From contig CAKOXP010000006.1 in NCBI GenBank assembly GCA_934130175.1, forward strand, positions 10,476 to 74,475: a stretch of DNA of 64,000 nt, given 5' to 3'. The notes under the pieces were generated by a model. That model had not been told where the DNA came from. It ran no database searches and saw only the letters and a program-made list of their open reading frames with translations. Numbering within the stretch: position 1 is the first letter of the stretch; every line of letters begins with the position of its first letter. Shown one piece after another: positions 7,825-15,700 of the stretch. The position numbers and the translations under genes are program-made. Source of the DNA: an uncultured Bacilli bacterium (GTDB lineage Bacteria; Bacillota_I; Bacilli_A; RF39; UBA660).

Positions 7825-8354
7825 TTCCAATTACTAATGGAAAAGGTAGTAAAGAATTAATCAATGGTTCATATGATGTAGTAGCTGATGTTGAAGGATA
7901 TGATAATTCAACTATAAATCCTGCTACCCAAGAAATTACGGAGGCAGCTACTTCATATAATTTTACTATTAAAGCATCTGGGACTTTAACATTACATGTA
8001 ACTGATGATGGTACAGATGTTGGAGTTCCTGTAGAAGGAGCAGTATTTTATAGATGTGATTATGTTGGTAATGTTTATGGAGACCCAATAATTACAGATG
8101 AAGAAGGTAATGCTGTATTAAAAAGTGTTCCCTATTCTACCTCAGGAAATCCACCAACTGTTTATTTTAAACAAACAAAATCTGATGGAGAACACACCTT
8201 CGATGATGCATTACAAGGTGAAGAGTTAGATACTGATAGTAAAACGGTTGAAATCAGAAATTCAGATGCTACTTTAAGAAGTATTAATTTAACTGATGCT
8301 ACATACGCTAATTTACCAATAGCTGATGGTAATTTAACATTCAAAGAACAATAA
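7806..8354 (+). CDS. CNA-B/transthyretin-like beta-sandwich protein
   Basis: The 182-residue protein has two Ig-like parts: residues 1-55 (SYDVVADVEGYDNSTI) and a prealbumin-like domain at about 58-130 (GTLTLHVTDDGTDVGVPVEGAVFY, then ITDEEGNAVLKSVPY) of the kind found in CNA-B surface repeats. The tail (NLTDATYANLPIADG) is shared with the preceding protein. It lacks a signal peptide and anchor. AAAGGAG lies about 11 bases before ATG 7806, inside the end of the upstream gene. A terminator follows, closing the collagen-like operon. Confidence 0.7.
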   Translation: MGKEHVVPITNGKGSKELINGSYDVVADVEGYDNSTINPATQEITEAATSYNFTIKASGTLTLHVTDDGTDVGVPVEGAVFYRCDYVGNVYGDPIITDEEGNAVLKSVPYSTSGNPPTVYFKQTKSDGEHTFDDALQGEELDTDSKTVEIRNSDATLRSINLTDATYANLPIADGNLTFKEQ

Positions 8355-8358
8355 TTAA

Positions 8359-8386
8359 AAATCTCAACTAATTTTAGTTGAGATTT
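8359..8386. terminator. Bidirectional terminator between converging genes
   Basis: Arms 8359-8369 and 8376-8386 pair over eleven bases with A- and T-rich flanks. It ends the collagen-like operon and overlaps the stop of the Cys-rich gene on the other strand. Confidence 0.85.
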
Positions 8387-8903
8387 ATTTATTTTCAAGT
8401 AGTAGTTTTATTATTTCATCTTTATCTTTAAAAATAGAATCTTGAAGAATGAATTTTTGCTTAATATTGAAAAAATACTTTAGAAGTAAAATATCATTTA
8501 CTCTATATTTAACCCCTTGTTTCTTTAAATATCTGCAAGTAAATAATTTACATGAAATAGATTTAATAGTACAATGCCCATTTTTAAAGTTTTTACATAG
8601 ACCTCTTTTAGTACCATAACAACAACCATTTAAAGATTCTCTACAATGACCATTATTTCTTACCGATATACATCTATTATTCTCAAAACAACAAATATTT
8701 TTATTTTGAAATTCATTATCCAGATATGTACAAACAACATCATAAATATAAGAATATCTTTTTTCTAAATCTTTTTCATTGGAAGCTATTATTATTTGTT
8801 TTTTTACTAAATCAGTTGTATTACTTTTTAAATAAACACTTTTATTCTTATATTTTTTGATGTTTTTATAAAAATTTTCATCATCTTTAATAAATATATC
8901 CAT
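8385..8903 (-). CDS. Cysteine-rich cytoplasmic protein
   Basis: I do not recognise this 172-residue protein. It has eleven Cys between residues 58 and 123, including two CC pairs (71-72, 94-95), in a pattern consistent with zinc or iron-sulfur binding or disulfide crosslinking. The flanking regions are Lys/Asn-rich helices. There is no signal peptide. A TAGGGTAGT stretch precedes the ATG. It lies next to the proposed spore-surface cluster; Cys-rich proteins occur in exosporium layers of other spore formers, but this one has no sigma-K-like promoter that I could find, so the link is weak. Confidence 0.65.
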   Translation of the reverse strand: MDIFIKDDENFYKNIKKYKNKSVYLKSNTTDLVKKQIIIASNEKDLEKRYSYIYDVVCTYLDNEFQNKNICCFENNRCISVRNNGHCRESLNGCCYGTKRGLCKNFKNGHCTIKSISCKLFTCRYLKKQGVKYRVNDILLLKYFFNIKQKFILQDSIFKDKDEIIKLLLENK

Positions 8904-8988
8904 ACTACCCTAACACCATCATTTCTAAAATATCTATTACTATAAATTATATTTTAATTATACCCTATTACCATTATTTATTAAATAT

Positions 8989-9822
8989 TTATTTTTTCTT
9001 TTGATAGACCATAACTCCACTATCATCAGATTTCTGAAAACTAAAATTATCACTAGTATAGATATTTCTAAAATGTTTATTAACATCATATAAATAAGAA
9101 ATAATAATTCCATCATCACTTAGATTAAAACTATCTAAAAGTTTTAAGTAAGTATCTGGATTATTAAGTCTACCATAATATAAAATACTTGAAAGATTTA
9201 CTAGGTCATAACAATCTGTAAATTTGACTTTAAAACTTCCTAAATCAGTATTAACATATTTCAAATGTACATCATCTATTTTTCTTTTTAATAATTGATA
9301 ATTTTCTTTTTCTATATAATGGTTTCTCTTCCTAAAGCCATCTAAGGTATAAACTTCTCTCGAAAAAAGTGATGAGTTATATATTTCATCTCCATCAAAG
9401 AAACCAAATAAATGATCCCAGAATTTAGCTGATTTTGAATCTAAATTAACTCTTAATTTATCATAATATTTATCGCTAAATTCTAATTTTTCTTCATCAG
9501 TTAATATAAAGAAATTTAGATATTCCTCTAATGATAGAGATTTTACAGCTGCTATTTTCAAAGCCGAAAAATAATTTGGAAAAGGACTAATATCACAAGC
9601 TGTTATATCTTTACTTCCGGCTAAAATACTATTTAAAATTTGATCACCTGAAGCAGTTATTGAAAATATCCTTTCTCTATCTTTTAATAAATTAAAATAT
9701 GAACCAACATCTTCATTTGTAATTTTGTAAATAAAAGATGCATCATGATAGGAAGCCTTCCTTAAAGGATTATAACTACCCGTAATAATTCTTTGAGCTA
9801 ATATAACATCTCTATTTTTCAT
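8989..9822 (-). CDS. BtaA-like (DUF3419) S-adenosylmethionine-dependent transferase
   Basis: The sequence resembles DUF3419/BtaA, which transfers the 3-amino-3-carboxypropyl group of S-adenosylmethionine to diacylglycerol in betaine-lipid synthesis. The key block is IFSITASGDQILNSILAG followed by ITACDISPFPNYF near residues 51-85, the SAM-binding part. A second conserved piece, YDLVNLSSILYYG, lies near residue 205. A longer frame upstream would add 19 hydrophobic residues, but it overlaps the promoter at 9851-9879, so I start at ATG 9822 (277 residues). At 277 residues it is shorter than classical BtaA, and no BtaB-type N-methyltransferase lies nearby, so the true substrate may differ. Confidence 0.7.
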   Translation of the reverse strand: MKNRDVILAQRIITGSYNPLRKASYHDASFIYKITNEDVGSYFNLLKDRERIFSITASGDQILNSILAGSKDITACDISPFPNYFSALKIAAVKSLSLEEYLNFFILTDEEKLEFSDKYYDKLRVNLDSKSAKFWDHLFGFFDGDEIYNSSLFSREVYTLDGFRKRNHYIEKENYQLLKRKIDDVHLKYVNTDLGSFKVKFTDCYDLVNLSSILYYGRLNNPDTYLKLLDSFNLSDDGIIISYLYDVNKHFRNIYTSDNFSFQKSDDSGVMVYQKKK

Positions 9823-9850
9823 ATACCTTACCCCTCTCAAACAAGTAAGT

Positions 9851-9879
9851 ATTATAACAGAAAAAAAGAAAAGAAGCAA
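9851..9879 (-). promoter_or_regulatory. Sigma-A promoter of the BtaA-like gene
   Basis: TTGCTT at 9879-9874, a 17-base spacer and TATAAT at 9856-9851 form a near-consensus vegetative promoter. It decides against any start codon upstream of 9822. Confidence 0.8.
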
Positions 9880-9885
9880 TCTTTT

Positions 9886-11100
9886 CTAGAAATTAAACAT
9901 TAACCATTCCGGTTTAATCAATAATAAAATTCCAATTATTAGCATCAATATTCCTCCAATTAAATGAGAATATTTATTATATTTTGTTGAAATAGCATGA
10001 ATCTTAGTAGTGGACATTGCAATTAAGAATATAATGATATCATCTATTAAAAAGAAGAATATATAAATAAGTGTATAAATAAATGATTCAAATGAAGAAA
10101 CATTATTAATTGCCAAAAGTTGAGTAAATACTAAGGGTAGGCCTGCAGAACAAGCAAGTTCTATGACATTAACGCTAACTGCTAGGAAAATAACTCCACC
10201 TAAAGCAATAAATAAACTTTTTTCTTTAGTAAAATCTTTTATCTTATTAATTACTTTTTTACGTCTTTTATCATCTACTACTTCACAACCGCTATCATTA
10301 CTCTTGAAGAATGCTCTTAAATTTATAATGGCACCAACAATTGCAATGACACTAATAATATTTCTAAAAATAACCGATGCCATTACATTAACAACTATAT
10401 TAAACCAAGAAAGCATAATTGCCATATAGACAAGTGCCGATGATAATAAGAAAGTAAGACCTAATATCCACATTCTTTTTCTATCTTTCATTCCAAGAAG
10501 CATACTTATTAAGAATAATAATACCCACATAGCACAAGGATTAAATCCATCTACTAAACCAATTAAAGTTGCTGCTGTTGGAAGAGAAAAATCTTTTAAA
10601 TTAATCTTACCTAATATTGGTAATTTAATCTTAGTTGATTCATCAGTTTTTTTATCTGCTTCACTAAATGAATCTTTTATTTCATCTTCATCAAAAGTAC
10701 CATTTTTTATTTGAGATACATAATTAACATTTTCCTTTGGATTATCTTTATAATATTTGATTGCTCGCTCGATTCTAACTCCTATACTTTCAGAATACCC
10801 TGAAATTGCTGTTCCAGATATTATAGTTAAAGGAACAGAAGATGTCGCAACATCATACCTATTACCAACTCTATCCATAAGCAGAGCATTACTTTTATTT
10901 TTCCATACTTCATATCTGATGATTTTTACGTATGAATATTTCTTTTCTATTTTAGCAAGAAATTTTTCTTCTTCAGCACAATGAGGACAGCCATCACCAT
11001 GAAAAAAATATAAATTAACTTGTTCTTTAGCAAAAACATTTTCCACTGAACAAATAATTAAAAATAATAATGAAACGAAAAACAATTTTTTCTTAGTCAT
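9886..11100 (-). CDS. Thioredoxin-like domain fused to CcdA/DsbD-like membrane electron carrier
   Basis: A signal peptide (residues 1-24) leads into an extracytoplasmic thioredoxin-like domain with the redox motif CPHC at 38-41 (FFHGDGCPHC). After a charged linker, residues from about 180 to the end form six or more membrane helices of the DsbD/CcdA type, with one conserved Cys in DGFNPCAMWVL and another in VIELACSAGLPLV. Such proteins carry reducing equivalents from cytosolic thioredoxin to outside thiols. ATG 11100 has AGGTG six bases upstream and overlaps the thioredoxin stop by 8 bases. The upstream WCSGC thioredoxin is the likely electron donor. Confidence 0.85.
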   Translation of the reverse strand: MTKKKLFFVSLLFLIICSVENVFAKEQVNLYFFHGDGCPHCAEEEKFLAKIEKKYSYVKIIRYEVWKNKSNALLMDRVGNRYDVATSSVPLTIISGTAISGYSESIGVRIERAIKYYKDNPKENVNYVSQIKNGTFDEDEIKDSFSEADKKTDESTKIKLPILGKINLKDFSLPTAATLIGLVDGFNPCAMWVLLFLISMLLGMKDRKRMWILGLTFLLSSALVYMAIMLSWFNIVVNVMASVIFRNIISVIAIVGAIINLRAFFKSNDSGCEVVDDKRRKKVINKIKDFTKEKSLFIALGGVIFLAVSVNVIELACSAGLPLVFTQLLAINNVSSFESFIYTLIYIFFFLIDDIIIFLIAMSTTKIHAISTKYNKYSHLIGGILMLIIGILLLIKPEWLMFNF

Positions 11101-11362
11101 CTTCTTCACCTACTTCATTAATTATATTAAGCATTTCTTCTACACTTTTTTCTCCTATTACTCTTCTTATTTCTTTATCATTATTCATAAAAATAAAAAC
11201 AGGTAATATTTTTCCAGGATTATATTCTTTTACTAGTTCTTCATCCATATCATAATCAAGACTTATAGTTTCTATATCTTTCCTCTTTAAAACTTCATTC
11301 CAAGTATTATTCATTATTAGACAGCCACTACACCATAGGGCTGTTATTTTAATTACTTTCAT
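11093..11362 (-). CDS. Thioredoxin-like protein
   Basis: This 89-residue cytosolic protein has a thioredoxin fold signature: a first strand KVIKITALWCSGC with redox Cys11 and Cys14, and the cis-Pro in ILPVFIFM near residue 54. It is shorter than ordinary thioredoxin (about 105 residues). It overlaps the desulfurase upstream by 14 bases and the CcdA-like gene downstream by 8, so the three are translated as one unit. I infer that it passes electrons between the desulfurase or cytosolic thiols and the membrane carrier. Confidence 0.85.
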   Translation of the reverse strand: MKVIKITALWCSGCLIMNNTWNEVLKRKDIETISLDYDMDEELVKEYNPGKILPVFIFMNNDKEIRRVIGEKSVEEMLNIINEVGEEDD

Positions 11363-12482
11363 TAAATAAATCCAACTTTCTCATTTGTTCTTTAAATACT
11401 TTTAAAAATACATCTAGTTCTTCTTTTGTAGTTAAATAACTAAGACTAATTCTTAAACTATGAAGGGCATAATCTTCATTTTTAGTAATTTCAAATACCC
11501 CTATTGAACTTCCACCTTTGGAACAAGCTGTTTGTGTAGAAATATAAATATCTTCACTTTCTAAGGCATGAAGCATAACTTCTGATTTAATATTTTTAAT
11601 ACTAATATTTAAAATGTAAGGACTAGATTCTAAACTACTATTAATATGAACACCATCTATTTTAGAAAGTTCTTCTCTTAAATAAGAATTTAAGCTTTTT
11701 ACATAATTATATCTATTATCAAAATCCTCGTAAACAAGACGTAATGCTTTAGCAAGGGATGCAATTAACGCTACTGCTGGAGTACCACTACGATAAATAG
11801 TAGTTGATTTTCCACCATATATTAATGGTTCTATTTTAATATTTTTGTTCTTTATTAAACAACCTACTCCTTTTAACCCATAAAACTTTTGAGCAGAAAA
11901 AGATGCTAAATCAACATTATCTAAATTAAGTTTTATTTTTCCAATAGCTTGAGTTACATCACTATGAAAAATTAGTTTTGGATAATCTTTTAAAAACTTA
12001 CCAAGTCTATCAATATCTTGAATAATACCAAGCTCACTATTAACACATCCAATACTTACTAAAACAGTGTCATCTCTAATTAGTTTTTTCAAGTTTTCGA
12101 TAGTCACTAATCCATTTTCGTCTAAATCAACAAATGAGACTTCATAGCCTTCATTTTGTAAAGCAGATATTGGTGCAATAATAGAAGAATGTTCTAATCT
12201 CGTTGTAATGATATGATGTCCTCTATTAGGATATTTTTTAACTACTCCTATAATAGCTGTATTATTAGCTTCACTTGCTCCACTTGTATAAATAACTTCT
12301 TTATCATGTAATTTCAAAATATCCTCGATTTGTCTTGTTGAAGCATCAATTAATTCTTTAGCTTCAACTCCAAGTTTGTGTAATGAATTAGGATTACCAA
12401 CAAAATTTCTACTTACCTTACAAAATGTATCAAGGACTTCATCATTTACCGGTGTTGTTGCTGAATAATCAAGATATATCAT
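11349..12482 (-). CDS. Cysteine desulfurase (NifS/IscS-like)
   Basis: This is a class V aminotransferase-fold, pyridoxal-phosphate enzyme that takes sulfur from cysteine. It begins MIYLDYSATTPVN, the usual N-terminus of the family, carries the cofactor Asp in FHSDVTQ (175), the Schiff-base Lys199 in SAQKFYGLKG, and the catalytic Cys320 in TQTACSKGG. The residue before the Lys is Gln rather than the usual His, and Leu replaces Pro in the following GPKG. The ATG at 12482 has AGGAG about ten bases upstream. No scaffold gene (iscU/sufU) is in the window; instead it is coupled to thioredoxin and CcdA-like genes. Confidence 0.9.
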   Translation of the reverse strand: MIYLDYSATTPVNDEVLDTFCKVSRNFVGNPNSLHKLGVEAKELIDASTRQIEDILKLHDKEVIYTSGASEANNTAIIGVVKKYPNRGHHIITTRLEHSSIIAPISALQNEGYEVSFVDLDENGLVTIENLKKLIRDDTVLVSIGCVNSELGIIQDIDRLGKFLKDYPKLIFHSDVTQAIGKIKLNLDNVDLASFSAQKFYGLKGVGCLIKNKNIKIEPLIYGGKSTTIYRSGTPAVALIASLAKALRLVYEDFDNRYNYVKSLNSYLREELSKIDGVHINSSLESSPYILNISIKNIKSEVMLHALESEDIYISTQTACSKGGSSIGVFEITKNEDYALHSLRISLSYLTTKEELDVFLKVFKEQMRKLDLFNESN

Positions 12483-12654
12483 ATACTTCACACTCCTATT
12501 AATCATTATAACACACTATGATACTAATTTAAAATAAAGAAAAATAATAACATCATCTGTGTTAACTCATAAATTTTTAGAATGTATTTAACTCAACTTA
12601 TTTTACAATAATATTAAGTAAGTTCTTCATATAGTATTTTATCTTTTAATCACA

Positions 12655-12678
12655 AAAAAAACGACTAAAGTCATTTTT
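12655..12678 (-). terminator. Terminator of the giant surface-protein gene
   Basis: On the minus strand AAAAATGACT pairs with AGTCGTTTTT across a two-base loop (one G-U pair), followed by a T-run. The remaining intergenic stretch 12483-12742 holds no gene that I can see. Confidence 0.75.
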
Positions 12679-12742
12679 AAATAAATGTTCAATAATCGTT
12701 TTAGTTTTATTATGTATTATGGTAACTTCACTCTTGAAAATA

Positions 12743-15700
12743 TTAATCTACCTTTTTTACTTTTATGACTGGTCTTATCCCAATATTTTTGCTAGAATTT
12801 GAAAGGTTGTAGACTGTTTTCTTAGAACATGTACCAGTCGCATAATATCTTGTTGTACTATTTTTTGAAACAGTATGTTTTATATTTTCATTTGAACCAC
12901 TAAAGCTACCAAAATTAAATTGATATACAGTAGTGTTTTGCGTTGGATAACAATAACCACTACCAAATGTTCCTGACGTGTTATTACTAATATTTTGGAT
13001 TAATGCCTCTCTAGCTGTAGTTGTTGCTACATAAACACTATCTCCACCACAAACTGCCTTAACTCTTCTTAAATAATTATATGCATTTGGACTACCATCA
13101 GCATAATCTGTAGAACCACAATTATTATTAAAATAGTTTGTGTAAAATCCTATGTCATTAGTTGAAGTAAATACTACATTACCATCAATAACGGAAACAA
13201 TATTACCAGTCGAATAACTACTAGTATAATTTTGACTATCAGAAACACTGTAACTAAATGTTGAAGAGCCACTAGATGAATTGCAATAATTTAACGTTCC
13301 ACTACTTGTACTTCCAACAGTATAATTTCTCTTGCAGGTAATAGCAGTTCCACCTATAGATACACTCCAACTTGAATATGCTTGTGTTCCTGGTGATGTT
13401 ATAGTTTTTGAAGAAGAGGTTGTACCATAATATGAACCTGTAGTAGAAGATGAATAACTTGAACCAGGTATTGATAAAGAACTAGAAGATGATGATAAAG
13501 AATCTATGGTTGAACTAGCAGATTTTAATGTTGTTGCCAATGATGTAGTAGATAAAGATCTTGCGCTATACCCTGCATAGTAATTCTGGGATGAGGTTGA
13601 ATATTTAGTATACGTATATCCTTTGGTTCCTTCAGGATTAGCTATATACATACTATTTCCAGATGAAATTGTCCCTGTCCAAAAAGGTGTAGAACTAGAG
13701 TTACTTATATTAGTTGATAATTCTGAACTTAACGGTAACCTTGTATAATCTGTATAATTTGATGAACCATTTGTAAATGTCATTTTAAATAAGCCACCGT
13801 TAGTTTTATCATTATTTATTACACCATTGTTTGTTATCAAATTATTTGCTTTAGTATATGCATTATTGCTGTTTGACCAGGAAGAATTAGAACCGTATTC
13901 ACCAGTTGCATAATTTCCATCATATATTAATGTTACACTATCTGTATCACTGGATAAAACTTTCCAATTACTAGCTGCGTATGTAATTATATCTCCTGCA
14001 TTATATGTTACTGATGAAGGTACTCCTGTTATTGTAGTAGTGTTTTCAATATTGCTACATGTAGACAATCCAACACCATTTATTGAACATATTTGATAAT
14101 AATAAGTAGTATATTTGTTTGTTGGTATTGTACAGCTAGTACTACTACTTGATAATGAAATTGAAGAACCTAATGTTTCATCAGTACCATAATTACATGT
14201 ATATTTTGATATTCCACTTTCAGCATCAAAGCCCCCTGTGTAGTCAATAACTAAGCTTGTACCATTATTTGAAACACTAGAAATGCTAACAGCGTTTGGT
14301 GGAGTATTATCTTGTGCTTTTGCAATTAGTGTAACATCACTATTCAAAGTATAATTAGATAATTTTTCGCCTGAATTTCCTATTTTTGTCCCTGTTGAAT
14401 TATACCAGCCAGTTGGAATATATCCATTATTAGCCACTATAGTTGGTAATGTTACATAAGTAGGTATACATGTTGAAATTCCTGATGAATCAAATGTACA
14501 GCTTGTTGCTGATCCCGTAGTTGTAAATGATGTTGAGTTAGAGCTTATTGATGATACCTGTGAACCTTTTACATATGTTATTGTATAAACTCTTCCCTTT
14601 ACCTCTATATTTCCTGTAGTTATTTTATCATTTTTATTTCCTGAATTATCACTTATTATTCCTTGTTTTAGACTTACATTAAAGCTTCCTACACTTTCTC
14701 CCTTCAACGTTAATACATAACTATAGCCATTTGTTACTGCTACTTTATTTCCTATACTTACTATACTTCCTGATACATTTGATACTTCAAAGTCTGTTCT
14801 TGTCAAATCCTTTTGGACTATCTTACTTCCTGAATCTGTACATGTCATTGTTATGGTTGTTGTGTTCCCTGTAGTTATACTTCCACTTGTTGTATAACTG
14901 CATTTTGGTTTTGTTTCATCTTTCCATACCGCATAAAGATTTACTACCCCTAAATCTTTCTTTGTTAAATCTTTTACTGTTTGTTTATCATTATATTCTA
15001 CTGTTGTACTTTCTTTTGTTGTTGTCCATCCTTTAAATGTATATCCTTCTTTACTTACTAAGCTACTTGCTTCTGTTAATTCATAACTTGATCCTACAAT
15101 TGCATTCGTTGTTCCTTTTTTTGTATCTCCATCATAATAGTTTATTGTATATGAATTTCCTGTTAAAGCTCTTGCATAATATATTTTATTATTACTTGTT
15201 ACTTTTTCACCACTACTACTCCCCGTTGTTGCATCACTACTTACTCCAAAGAATCCTTTCTTATATCCTTCCTCTACCTCTATTGTTGGACTTTCTACCA
15301 TACAACTTGTTGCTTGCACTTCTCCATTATATGTTTCATTTATAAAACAGCTCGTCTTTATACTTTCTTTTTCACTTGTTATACTATTACTTCCAAGACT
15401 TAGTTTTGTTACATGACTATTTTCTACTATCTTGAACTCTACTTCTTTTTCTACCTTATCCTTTTTTGTTTGAGCATAATATTTACCATTTTCTCCTACT
15501 TCTTTTGCATCATTACTACTCCAATCATTTACGTATCTACTACTTTCTGTTGAATATCCTATTACCGTTGGTGTTTCTGTACTAGCTCCTATTATTGGAG
15601 ATGTTATACTACATGTTTTATTTTGACTTTCTCCATTATATGTTATTGGTATTGTGCAACTTTTCTCTATTATGTCATCCTCTTTGCCTGACTGCGTTTT

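Noticed and set aside
9823..9879. Nineteen-residue hydrophobic extension of the BtaA-like protein
   Set aside because: The stretch overlaps a good promoter, and ATG 9822 has GGTAAGG before it, so the extension is not transcribed.
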